From Clostridia bacterium (GTDB lineage Bacteria > Bacillota > Clostridia > Christensenellales > Aristaeellaceae), in contig JAFQOD010000032.1 of the NCBI GenBank assembly GCA_017395685.1, positions 1 to 64,000 on the forward strand: 64,000 nt of DNA, given 5' to 3'. Both the position numbers and the translations under genes were made by a program. Shown piece after piece: positions 6,392 to 13,898 of this stretch. Positions within the stretch are counted from its first letter, which is position 1; every line of letters begins with the position of its first letter. The notes under the pieces are model-generated. The model was not told where the DNA came from. It worked only from the letters and a program-made list of their open reading frames with translations, and did no database searches.

Positions 6392-7847
6392 CAACCCCTT
6401 TACCAGCATCCGCTGGAAAATCTTAATCGCCTTCCTGCTGATCGTTGGCCTTTCCTTCTTCGTTATGGCCAATTCGCTGAGCGGCATGGTGGGCGATTAT
6501 TTATTCGAGCAGCGCATCCGTTCCGACCGGGTCAGCCTGGAAACACTGGCCGCCCGTGTGGCGCCGCTGATGGCGGAAAGCGATGCCGTAGCGCTCCATG
6601 ATCAGCTCCTGGCCGCCGGCGGGGAGCTGGGGGGGCGCATTTTGCTGTTGGATCAGAACGGCAAGGTGCAATTGGACAGCTACGGGGAATTATACGGAAA
6701 TCGCCTGCAATACCCGGAAGTGACCAATATTCTGGTCAAGGGCCAGAATGTGGATTACGGCGTGCATGAATTGGATACAGGTGCGTCCCTGGATACATCC
6801 AATCTGCTGTTCATGCGCCGCTCCAACGGCGCCTGGGTGGGCTATTGCACGGCGGGCATCGTGCATGCATCCGATATCATTGGGGTGCTGCTGCTGGTCT
6901 CCCCTGTTCAGGAAATGATGCAGAATCTGTATCAATTGCAGGATCAGATGATGCTGATTTTCGTGGTCATTGCCGTATTGGCCCTGCTTTGTTCCCTGGT
7001 TTTCTCCCAGGTCATCACCAATCCCATCGGCGGCCTGATGCGGGGGATCCAGCGCATGTCCAAGGGGGATTTTTCTGCCCGGGTGCGTGTGCGGGGCAGC
7101 GGCGAAATGAAGCATCTGGCCCAGGCCTTCAATTCCATGTCCGAAAAGCTGGAAACGCTGGATCAATCCCGCAATCAGTTTGTATCCAATGCCAGCCATG
7201 AACTGAAGACCCCCCTGGCTACCATGAAAATCATGATCGAATCGCTGATCTATCAGCCCGATATGGATAAGGAACTGCGCACCGAATTCATGGGGGATAT
7301 CAATTCGGAAATCGATCGTCTCAGCGCCATCGTAAGCGATCTGCTCACCCTGGTGCAGATGGATTCCCAGAATGTGAAGCTGACCCGGGAGAATCTTTCC
7401 ATCGCCCAGATGGTAAAGGAAAATGCCCACCGGCTGCAGCCCATCGCCGATCAGAAGGGCCAGGAAATCATCCTTACGCTCTCCGATCCCTGCGATATCT
7501 ATGCGGATAAATCCAAGCTGAATCAGGTGATTTATAACCTGATGGAAAATGCCGTAAAATATACCCAGGCAAACGGCCAGGTGAAGGTGACTCTGCAGCG
7601 TATCGGCCGGGACGCCAAGCTCACCGTGACCGATAACGGCCCCGGCATTCCCAAGGAAAATCTGCCCCATATCTTCGATCGCTTCTACCGGGTGGATAAA
7701 GCCCGCAGCAGAGAAAAGGGCGGCACGGGCCTGGGCCTGTCCATTGTGCATCAGTTGGTGCTGCTCCACGGCGGCGAAATTTACGTGGAGAGCGAAGAAG
7801 GCAAGGGCGCTTCCTTCATCGTGGAACTGCCTCTGCATCAGGGATAA
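6387..7847 (+). CDS. Membrane sensor histidine kinase (about 486 aa), start codon unclear
   Basis: Order: a transmembrane helix at the N terminus (ILIAFLLIVGLSFFV), an extracytoplasmic sensor domain of about 150 residues, a second helix (LIFVVIAVLALLCSLVF), HAMP, the HisKA box with phospho-His (SHELKTPL), and an ATPase domain (NLMENAVKYT, DNGPGIP, FDRFYRVDKARS, GTGLGLS). It is the WalK/PhoR type and the partner of the upstream regulator. No ATG, GTG or TTG lies in frame between a TTG deep inside the regulator gene (6315) and the first helix. The given start, ATT overlapping the regulator stop, is a guess based on coupling. Confidence 0.9.
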   Translation: MNNPFTSIRWKILIAFLLIVGLSFFVMANSLSGMVGDYLFEQRIRSDRVSLETLAARVAPLMAESDAVALHDQLLAAGGELGGRILLLDQNGKVQLDSYGELYGNRLQYPEVTNILVKGQNVDYGVHELDTGASLDTSNLLFMRRSNGAWVGYCTAGIVHASDIIGVLLLVSPVQEMMQNLYQLQDQMMLIFVVIAVLALLCSLVFSQVITNPIGGLMRGIQRMSKGDFSARVRVRGSGEMKHLAQAFNSMSEKLETLDQSRNQFVSNASHELKTPLATMKIMIESLIYQPDMDKELRTEFMGDINSEIDRLSAIVSDLLTLVQMDSQNVKLTRENLSIAQMVKENAHRLQPIADQKGQEIILTLSDPCDIYADKSKLNQVIYNLMENAVKYTQANGQVKVTLQRIGRDAKLTVTDNGPGIPKENLPHIFDRFYRVDKARSREKGGTGLGLSIVHQLVLLHGGEIYVESEEGKGASFIVELPLHQG

Positions 7848-7861
7848 TATGAATATAAACT

Positions 7862-8096
7862 GCGAGAGGGCCTTTCTTTTAAAAAAGAAAGGCCCTTTTC
7901 GCTCACAATTCGGCATTGTTGCCCAGTACAGCGAGATGTAAACATCTCGCTATACTGGGCTCTGTGCCTCATTGGGCCTGCATTCGCCTGCTTCCGCCAC
8001 AGGCGGCGGCGAATTTCGGCCCTCGCGCTCTCCCAAAGAAAACTGATACTGGATATTACTGATCGTCATCCTATCTGCTATTCTCCCAGTGATGTA
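7862..8096 (+). repeat. Intergenic hairpin-plus-tail repeat, expanded copy; terminator of the kinase gene
   Basis: A 19-bp imperfect hairpin (GCGAGAGGGCCTTTCTTTT and complement, 7862-7902) starts 14 bp after the kinase stop and should terminate it. A second hairpin with 18-bp arms and one mismatch (7921-7938/7943-7960) follows, then a G+C-rich stem-loop (about 7974-8016), then the conserved tail from 8017 (CTCTCCCAAAGAAAACTG, then CTGGATATT). Compared with the compact copy at 13268, about 110 bp are inserted between hairpin and tail. 8097-8249 contains no other recognisable feature. Confidence 0.75.
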
Positions 8097-8249
8097 ATTG
8101 GCACGAAAAATATCAACCTCTCGCTGCGACCCGAAGGGATGCATATGAGGCCGCCAGAAACGAAAGCGGCAAAGCCCGAAACTTTCATTGACGGATTATT
8201 CCCATCATGCTATCATGAAATCAATCTCTATCAAATCCGGGAGGCTTCT

Positions 8250-9014
8250 ATGCTCTACATCAGCCGCCTCATCAAAAACGCAGACAGCCCCGGCTATCCC
8301 TTTTCCGTGCCCGCCATTGCCGCAACGCAGGAGATTGCCTTCACCGCCCCTGTTACCATTCTCTGCGGGGATAACGGCAGCGGCAAATCCACCCTGCTTT
8401 CCATTCTGGCTGCCAAGCTGAAGGCCGTGCGCATCGGCCAGGGCATCATCGAACGAGAGCATACCGTGGACGCCGCCCAGGACGCCTTTACCCTGCACAA
8501 GCTGCCCTGCAAGCGCAATTTTCTCTTCTCCGCTGAGGATTTCATCGCCTATGTCACCTGGGTCAGCCAAACCAAGGCGGAGGCCAAAGCAGAGATCGCC
8601 CGCATCAATGAGGACGATACCATCGCCGATAAAGCCTATGCTAAAATGCCCCACTATCGTACCCTCTCCGATCTTTCCGGCCTGTATGCAGAGGACCTGG
8701 CTCTCCAATCCCACGGAGAGGGATTCCTGGATTTCTTCCAATCCCGGCTGCAGCCCGGGGGCCTGTATCTGATGGACGAACCGGAAGGCGCCCTTTCCTT
8801 TGAAAAACAGTTTGCCCTGGCGCTGCTCATCCAGAAGGCGGCGGAGAATTGCCAGTTCATCCTGGCCACCCACTCCCCCATCCTCACCGCCATCCCCGGG
8901 GCAAATATCCTGGAGGCCACGGAAGAGGGCTTCCTCCCCCGGAAATACAGCGAGCTGGAAAATATTCAGTTTCTTAAGCTCTTTATGGAAAATCCCCAGC
9001 GGATGTTCCGCTGA
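8250..9014 (+). CDS. AAA/ABC-type ATPase, stand-alone (254 aa)
   Basis: Walker A is GDNGSGKST, Walker B is YLMDEPEGALS, and the switch histidine lies in LATHSPIL. This is the pattern of the AAA_21/AAA_23 single-domain ATPases rather than transporter ATPases, and no permease is adjacent. The start at ATG 8250 follows GGGAGG; the open frame upstream has no ribosome binding site and overlaps repeat DNA. CIRCE and htpG follow 12 bp after the stop. Substrate and partner are unknown; proteins like this are usually annotated as predicted ATPases. Confidence 0.8.
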   Translation: MLYISRLIKNADSPGYPFSVPAIAATQEIAFTAPVTILCGDNGSGKSTLLSILAAKLKAVRIGQGIIEREHTVDAAQDAFTLHKLPCKRNFLFSAEDFIAYVTWVSQTKAEAKAEIARINEDDTIADKAYAKMPHYRTLSDLSGLYAEDLALQSHGEGFLDFFQSRLQPGGLYLMDEPEGALSFEKQFALALLIQKAAENCQFILATHSPILTAIPGANILEATEEGFLPRKYSELENIQFLKLFMENPQRMFR

Positions 9015-9025
9015 ATGTGTCAAAA

Positions 9026-9052
9026 TTAGCACTCTCAATATGAGAGTGCTAA
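9026..9052 (+). promoter_or_regulatory. CIRCE operator (HrcA binding site)
   Basis: TTAGCACTC, a 9-bp spacer and GAGTGCTAA match the CIRCE consensus exactly. It ends 7 bp upstream of the htpG -35 box, so the HrcA repressor, which must be encoded elsewhere, should control htpG. Confidence 0.97.
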
Positions 9053-9059
9053 TTTTCTA

Positions 9060-9088
9060 TTGCATTTTCCATTCTGCCATGCTATAAT
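9060..9088 (+). promoter_or_regulatory. SigA promoter of htpG
   Basis: TTGCAT, a 17-bp spacer and a perfect TATAAT, immediately downstream of CIRCE; transcription should start about 35 bp before the htpG start codon. Confidence 0.85.
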
Positions 9089-9130
9089 ATCCCTGCAATC
9101 AAGATTTTTCCATCAGGAGGCAATTTATTT

Positions 9131-11002
9131 ATGCAGACCAAGGGCAATATTTCCATCCATGCTCAAAATATTATGCCGGTGATCAAGCGCTGGCTCTATT
9201 CCGATAAGGATATTTTCATCCGCGAACTGGTTTCCAATGGCTGCGACGCCATCACCAAGCTGAAGATGATCAAGGGTGACATGGATGAAGAATTGAAGGT
9301 CACCGTTACCGTGGATCCCCAGGCTGGGGAGCTGCGCTTCACCGATAACGGCATCGGCATGACCCACGAAGAAGTGGAGAAGTATATCAACCAGGTGGCC
9401 TTTTCCAGTGCTGAAGAATTTCTGAAAAATTACACCGGCGATGACAAGGGCGGCATCATCGGCCATTTCGGCCTGGGCTTCTATTCCGCCTTCATGGCCG
9501 CCGATAAAGTGACCATCGATACCCTGTCCTTCCAGGAAGGGGCCTCCCCCGTGCTGTGGGAAAGCGAGGACGGTATGGAATTTTCCATGCAGGAAGGCGG
9601 CCGCAAGGAGCGGGGCACCACCATTACCCTGCACATTCTGGAAGAGGAAAAGGAATTCCTTTCCGCCTCCCGGGTGCTGGAAGTGCTAAACCGGTATTGC
9701 GGCTATATGGCCACCCCCATTTATCTGCAGGATCTTTCCCCCAAGGAAGAAAAGCCCGCCCATGATCATGACTGCGATTGCGAAGAATGCCATGATCACG
9801 AAGAAGCCAAAGAAGAATCCCCCAAGCCCGTCAATGATACCCATCCCCTGTGGCTGAAAAACCCCAAGGATTGCACCGAAGAAGAATATAAGGAAACCTA
9901 CCGTAAGCTGTTCCATACCTTTGATGATCCCCTGTTCTGGGTGCATCTGAATGTGGATTATCCCTTCAATCTGAAGGGCATCCTCTATTTCCCCCGGATC
10001 AAGAAGGATTTCGGCGGCCAGGAAGGGCAGATCAAGCTGTTCAACCGGCAGGTATTCGTGGCGGATAACATCAAGGAGGTCATTCCCGAATTCCTGATGC
10101 TGCTCAAGGGCGCCATCGATTGCCCTGATCTGCCCCTGAATGTTTCCCGCTCCTTCCTGCAGAATGACGGCTATGTGAAAAAGCTCTCCGCCCATATCAC
10201 CAAGAAGGTGGCGGACAAGCTGAACGGCCTTTTCAATACCGAACGCAAGCAGTATGAAACCTACTGGGATGATATCCATCCCTTCGTGAAATACGGCTGC
10301 ATCCGGGATCAGAAATTCTATGATCTGGTAAAGGGCAGTTTGCTTCTCAAATCCACCGCCGGGGAATATTTCACCCTGGAGGAATACAAGGCCCGCAATG
10401 AAGGCAAGGCGGAAAAGAAGATCTATTACACCACAGAACAGAATCGCCAGGCCTCTGCCGTTTCCCTGTATGTGAATAAGGGCATCGATGTGATCGTAAT
10501 GGATACCCTGATCGATATGAATTTCATGAGCTTTATGGAATTCGGCGGCGGCAATGATGGGCTGCAGTTCGTGCGGGTGGACGCCGATGTATCCGGCCTT
10601 ACAGAAGACACCGAAGAGGGCAAGGATATCGATCAGGCGCAGATGGAAAAGCTGTTCCGGGACGCCCTCAACAATCAGGAGCTGACCGTAAAGCTGGAGG
10701 CCCTTTCCGATAAGGATATGCCCGTGATGCTGCTGGAAGATGAGCAGATGCGCCGCTACAAGGAAATGAGCGCCATGTACGGCCAATCCTTCGATTTCCC
10801 TGCCCGGTATACCCTGGTGCTCAACCGCGCCTGTGAAACGGTGCGCGGCCTTGCCGCCATGGAGGATGAGGAAACCGCTTCCCTCCTCTGCCGCCAGCTC
10901 TTCGATCTGGCCCGTCTCTCCGGCCGCCCCCTGGAAGCCAATGATCTTAAGGATTTCATCGCCCGCAGCAATCAATTAATCGCCCTGCTGGCCAGGAAAT
11001 AA
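9131..11002 (+). CDS. htpG: Hsp90-family chaperone HtpG (623 aa)
   Basis: A GHKL ATPase N-terminal domain (DIFIRELVSNGCDAITKLK, DNGIGMT, GHFGLGFYSAF), then the middle domain and a C-terminal dimerisation domain; the length is normal for HtpG. It is an ATP-driven cytosolic chaperone. Between N and middle domains (about residues 203-235) is an unusual acidic linker rich in His and Cys (HDHDCDCEECHDHEE) that could bind metal. AGGAGG precedes the ATG. CIRCE control makes it part of the HrcA regulon, unlike htpG of B. subtilis. Confidence 0.97.
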   Translation: MQTKGNISIHAQNIMPVIKRWLYSDKDIFIRELVSNGCDAITKLKMIKGDMDEELKVTVTVDPQAGELRFTDNGIGMTHEEVEKYINQVAFSSAEEFLKNYTGDDKGGIIGHFGLGFYSAFMAADKVTIDTLSFQEGASPVLWESEDGMEFSMQEGGRKERGTTITLHILEEEKEFLSASRVLEVLNRYCGYMATPIYLQDLSPKEEKPAHDHDCDCEECHDHEEAKEESPKPVNDTHPLWLKNPKDCTEEEYKETYRKLFHTFDDPLFWVHLNVDYPFNLKGILYFPRIKKDFGGQEGQIKLFNRQVFVADNIKEVIPEFLMLLKGAIDCPDLPLNVSRSFLQNDGYVKKLSAHITKKVADKLNGLFNTERKQYETYWDDIHPFVKYGCIRDQKFYDLVKGSLLLKSTAGEYFTLEEYKARNEGKAEKKIYYTTEQNRQASAVSLYVNKGIDVIVMDTLIDMNFMSFMEFGGGNDGLQFVRVDADVSGLTEDTEEGKDIDQAQMEKLFRDALNNQELTVKLEALSDKDMPVMLLEDEQMRRYKEMSAMYGQSFDFPARYTLVLNRACETVRGLAAMEDEETASLLCRQLFDLARLSGRPLEANDLKDFIARSNQLIALLARK

Positions 11003-11010
11003 GCCAATCA

Positions 11011-11047
11011 ACAGGAGGATGCCATTAGAAGCATCCTCCTGTTTTTT
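11011..11047 (+). terminator. Terminator of htpG
   Basis: A perfect 12-bp stem (ACAGGAGGATGC and complement) with an 8-nt loop and T6 tail. The hairpin also encodes the last residues of the facing SLOG gene, whose stop lies in the loop. Confidence 0.9.
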
Positions 11048-11483
11048 CGGCCAGATTCGTGACAACATCTCCCCGTTTCGCTGCTGCCTCCATGAGCCTC
11101 ACACTATTGCTGCCCGGCTGCCAGGCATAGCCTATCAGATAGTGACAGTTGGCTATCGCATATCGATTTGCCCGGGCAATTCCCAGTTTCCGCGGAACGC
11201 TTTCCTGCCCTTCCGGATAGATGCTATCATCAAATCCAGGCCATAAATCTATTTTTCTCTCCCCTGGATGATAAGGGAAAAGCTGTATCAGGCGAACAGC
11301 CGGATACAGCTTTTTGATTTCAAGCAAACACCTGGCTGCCAGATAATCAAAACCGCCCTGCCGCCCAACCCAGAATTCATTCACGCCATAATCTGTAATA
11401 TGCCGCTCTATGGATTGCCGCAAAACAGATTCAATTTCCCTCTCAGCATCTCTATGCCCTATCAAAAAGCAACGGTAATTCAT
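11025..11483 (-). CDS. SLOG-family (YpsA/DUF1273-like) protein (152 aa)
   Basis: It begins MNYRCFLIGHRD, the CFxGHR start of YpsA/DUF1273-type SLOG proteins, which have a Rossmann-like nucleotide-binding fold. The later segment CHYLIGYAWQPGSNSVRLMEAA resembles their conserved second half (Gly-Ser/Thr loop, then a helix). SLOG domains bind nucleotide-derived ligands and are often tied to stress or conflict systems. It is divergent from an XRE regulator, with an inverted repeat between them, so that regulator may control it. The exact function is unknown. Confidence 0.7.
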   Translation of the reverse strand: MNYRCFLIGHRDAEREIESVLRQSIERHITDYGVNEFWVGRQGGFDYLAARCLLEIKKLYPAVRLIQLFPYHPGERKIDLWPGFDDSIYPEGQESVPRKLGIARANRYAIANCHYLIGYAWQPGSNSVRLMEAAAKRGDVVTNLAEKTGGCF

Positions 11484-11506
11484 ATTGCTTCTCCTTCTTT
11501 GCTTTT

Positions 11507-11578
11507 ATTCTTCGTATTTATTTTACGTTTTTTATTATTATATTGCAACGGTTTATCGAAGTATAATTTACGAAGAAT
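11507..11578. promoter_or_regulatory. Divergent control region with inverted ATTCTTCGTA repeats
   Basis: A perfect 10-bp inverted repeat, ATTCTTCGTA (11507-11516) and TACGAAGAAT (11569-11578), brackets an AT-rich segment with a TATAAT-like box (11562-11567). It lies between the SLOG gene and the XRE gene and is a plausible operator for the latter. Confidence 0.5.
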
Positions 11579-11599
11579 ATCAGTAAAGGAGGAGGGTGC

Positions 11600-11923
11600 A
11601 TGAAAGATATTCTATCCGCAATCGTAGCATTACGGGAAGAAAGAGGATGGACGGAGTATCAGCTGGCAGAAAAATCCGGCCTTCCTCAATCCACTATCTC
11701 TACCTGGTATCGGAAAAATATGATCCCTTCCCTGCCTTCTTTAGAAAAAATCTGCGCTACTTTTCAAATCACTTTATCCCAGCTTTTTGCGCAGGGGGAA
11801 GAAAGCGTATCTTTAACTCCCTCCCAAAGAAAACTTCTACATCATTGGGCACGCCTGAATCAAGAGCAACAGGAAATCTTATTAGCACTTATTGAGAAAA
11901 TGCAAATTGGCACCGATCGTTAA
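11600..11923 (+). CDS. XRE-family regulator (107 aa)
   Basis: An N-terminal HTH_3 domain (WTEYQLAEKSGLPQSTISTW, then PSLPSLEKICATFQITLSQLF) and a short C-terminal helix (LNQEQQEILLALIEKM) that probably dimerises; the layout is that of SinR/YgzD-like regulators. AAGGAGGAGG precedes the ATG. It is divergent from the SLOG gene across 116 bp with inverted repeats, so autoregulation and control of that neighbour are likely. Confidence 0.88.
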   Translation: MKDILSAIVALREERGWTEYQLAEKSGLPQSTISTWYRKNMIPSLPSLEKICATFQITLSQLFAQGEESVSLTPSQRKLLHHWARLNQEQQEILLALIEKMQIGTDR

Positions 11924-11945
11924 TGCAATCGGTGCCAATTTTTTA
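11903..11945 (+). terminator. Terminator between the convergent xre and DUF523 genes
   Basis: A 14-bp perfect stem (AAATTGGCACCGAT and complement, 11903-11916/11927-11940) followed by T7; it overlaps the stop codon of the XRE gene. Confidence 0.9.
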
Positions 11946-11949
11946 TGGA

Positions 11950-12393
11950 TTACATATTTATGAAGGCCAGGTATTTTTCTTCTTCTTCATCCGAAAAGAC
12001 AGGAATGCCTCTTTCCATCAGCAGCTGGGCGGTGGCCCCGTCCCCTTCCCGGAAGGCGCCGGTGAAGCTGCCGTCATAGATGATTCCCTTTCCGCAGGAG
12101 GGGCTGCGGCTCTTTAGAATCGCACAATCGCAATTGAGCAGATCATACAGCCGGGCGGCTTCCTGGGCGCCCTTCTGATATTCCTTCGTCACATCGCCCC
12201 CATCCTGCTTACGGATGAAATCCCCCTGCCGTTCCGCCGGGGGCCGGGGAGTGGGTAAGCCCCCCAATTGCTCGGGGCAGACGGGGATCAGCTGATGCTC
12301 CTTCGATAAGGCGATGATGCTCTCGCTGGGCTTGCTTTTACCGTCATAGCGGCAGCAAACGCCAAGCAGACATGCACTGACCAATATCTTCAT
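11950..12393 (-). CDS. DUF523 family protein (147 aa)
   Basis: The start MKILVSACLLGVCCRYDG and the later CPEQLGGLPTPRPPAE and SRSPSCGKGIIYDG are the conserved Cys-containing motifs of DUF523 (YbbK-like). The family is widespread and uncharacterised; the conserved cysteines suggest a metal or redox site. The length is typical. It is a single gene convergent with the XRE regulator, and a repeat copy lies upstream. Confidence 0.88.
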   Translation of the reverse strand: MKILVSACLLGVCCRYDGKSKPSESIIALSKEHQLIPVCPEQLGGLPTPRPPAERQGDFIRKQDGGDVTKEYQKGAQEAARLYDLLNCDCAILKSRSPSCGKGIIYDGSFTGAFREGDGATAQLLMERGIPVFSDEEEEKYLAFINM

Positions 12394-12456
12394 TTACAAC
12401 TCCTCAAGCCGCACGGGCACATTGTCGATTGATCGAAAACGTCAGCGTTCCGTAGC

Positions 12457-12514
12457 AGTTTTCTTTGGGAGAGCGCGAGAGGGCCTTTCTTTTTCAAAAG
12501 AAAGGTCCTCTCGC
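12457..12514 (-). repeat. Intergenic hairpin-plus-tail repeat; terminator of deoD
   Basis: Read on the minus strand: the hairpin (12514-12474, stem GCGAGAGGACCTTTCTTTT) starts 15 bp after the deoD stop, followed by the short tail GCTCTCCCAAAGAAAACTGC (12474-12455). The longer downstream part of the tail seen in other copies is missing or diverged. Confidence 0.75.
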
Positions 12515-12529
12515 ATTATTCTTCTCTCC

Positions 12530-13237
12530 TCACTCCGCAGCTTCCAGGGCGATTTCCATCATCTGGGTGAAGGTTTCCCGCACTTCCTGGGGGGTGAGGC
12601 CTTCGCCAGTGAAGGGATTATCAGAGATGGTAAGCAGGGCCAGGGCCTTCTTGCCATGATAGGCAGCATTCAGATAGAGGGCATAGGCCTCCATTTCCAC
12701 GGCCAGCACGCCCAGCTTGCTCAGCACTTCGTTCTGGGTGGGAGTAGCGGCGTCATAGAAGGTATCAGAGGAGAAGATGGGGCCAACCGGCATTTCCACG
12801 CCCATCTTCCGGGCAGCAGCCACCGCCCGCTCCAGCAATTCATAGGAGCAGCTGGGGGCCATATTGCCGTCAAAGCCAAATTGCTTGCCGAAATTGGAAT
12901 TGGAATAGGCGCTCATGCCCGCCACGATGGAACGCACCTTCAGATAGGGTTGCAAAAGACCGGCAGAGCCAATGCGGATGATGCTTTCCACCCCGTAATG
13001 GGTATACAGCTCATGGGAATAGATGCCGATGGAGGGCATGCCCATTCCGGAGGCCATCACGGATACTCGCTTTCCCTTGTATTCGCCGGTATAGCCCTGA
13101 ATGCCCCGCACGTTATTCACCAGCACCGCATTTTCCAGATAGGTTTCCGCAATGAATTTCGCCCTGAGGGGATCCCCGGGCATCAAGACCGTCTTGGCGA
13201 AATCGCCCTTTTCAGCACTGTTATGCAGCGTTCCCAT
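12530..13237 (-). CDS. deoD: Purine-nucleoside phosphorylase, DeoD type (235 aa)
   Basis: It starts MGTLHNSAEKGDFAKTVLMP with the phosphate loop MPGDPLRAKFIAE, the GSAG substrate strand (RIGSAGLL), EMEAYALY and the catalytic Asp in TISDN, as in hexameric DeoD enzymes. It cleaves purine (deoxy)nucleosides with phosphate for salvage. The start at 13237 is set by GGAGG 9 nt upstream; the longer open frame runs into repeat DNA. Inverted copies of the intergenic repeat lie on both sides. Confidence 0.95.
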   Translation of the reverse strand: MGTLHNSAEKGDFAKTVLMPGDPLRAKFIAETYLENAVLVNNVRGIQGYTGEYKGKRVSVMASGMGMPSIGIYSHELYTHYGVESIIRIGSAGLLQPYLKVRSIVAGMSAYSNSNFGKQFGFDGNMAPSCSYELLERAVAAARKMGVEMPVGPIFSSDTFYDAATPTQNEVLSKLGVLAVEMEAYALYLNAAYHGKKALALLTISDNPFTGEGLTPQEVRETFTQMMEIALEAAE

Positions 13238-13267
13238 GTGTAGTACCTCCGTAATGTAATATTTCTT

Positions 13268-13387
13268 GCGAGAGAACCTTTCTTTTGAAAAAGAAAGGCC
13301 CTCTCGCGCTCTCCCAAAGAAAACTGCTTCTGGACATTTCTTGGGCTTCATCCTATCAGCCGTTTCCCCAGCGAAGCCTGGAAAATA
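13268..13387 (+). repeat. Intergenic hairpin-plus-tail repeat, compact reference copy
   Basis: The hairpin at 13268-13307 (GCGAGAGAACCTTTCTTTT / complement with a few mismatches) leads directly into the tail CTCTCCCAAAGAAAACTG, then CTGGACATT, TCATCCTATC and CCCAGCGAAGCCTGG. The tail matches 8017-8096 over about 75 bp. It lies upstream of deoD (which reads the other way), so here it does not obviously terminate a gene. Confidence 0.75.
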
Positions 13388-13451
13388 TGTTAACAAACTA
13401 TAATTCTGAATTCATAATTTCGAATTCCGCATTCCGAATTCCGAATTTCCA

Positions 13452-13883
13452 TTACCTCTCCCCCGTGGATCCAATGCCGCCCCGATCCGGATCGGATAAG
13501 AATTCCACCGTTTCAAAGGTGACGGCGGGCATCTTTTCCATGATCCTGAACTGGCAGATACGATCGCCCTTTTCAATCACCGTATCCCGCATAGCCAGAG
13601 CAGAAAAGCGCCAGATATCATGATCCCCGCAATAGCTTTCATCAATGATGCCCATGCCGTTGGCCTGGATGACGCCCCACTTTTTGAAGGTGGAGGATCG
13701 GGAAAGCAGATGCGCCTCATAGCCCTCCGGCAGCTTCATGGATACGCCCAGGGAAATCAGGCGGAATTCCCCCTCTTTCAGGGATACCGTCTCCGCCGCC
13801 CTTAGATCAATCCAATCCCCCTGGGGAATCTTCTCCAGGGGCTCCACATCCCCATGATAACGGATTTTAATGGTCATGGTCAA
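13452..13883 (-). CDS. dut: dUTP diphosphatase (143 aa)
   Basis: All motifs of trimeric dUTPases are present in order: DLRA (motif 1), [13 protein letters not shown] (2), [10 protein letters not shown] (3), GDRICQFRI (4) and RGGIGSTG (5). It removes dUTP and supplies dUMP for thymidylate synthesis. Two start Met codons are close together (13883, 13877); the first is used here. It lies just after the phosphorylase-GNAT gene on the same strand (15-bp gap), so the two may be co-transcribed. Confidence 0.95.
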   Translation of the reverse strand: MTMTIKIRYHGDVEPLEKIPQGDWIDLRAAETVSLKEGEFRLISLGVSMKLPEGYEAHLLSRSSTFKKWGVIQANGMGIIDESYCGDHDIWRFSALAMRDTVIEKGDRICQFRIMEKMPAVTFETVEFLSDPDRGGIGSTGER

Positions 13884-13898
13884 GCCGCCTTTCCCATT

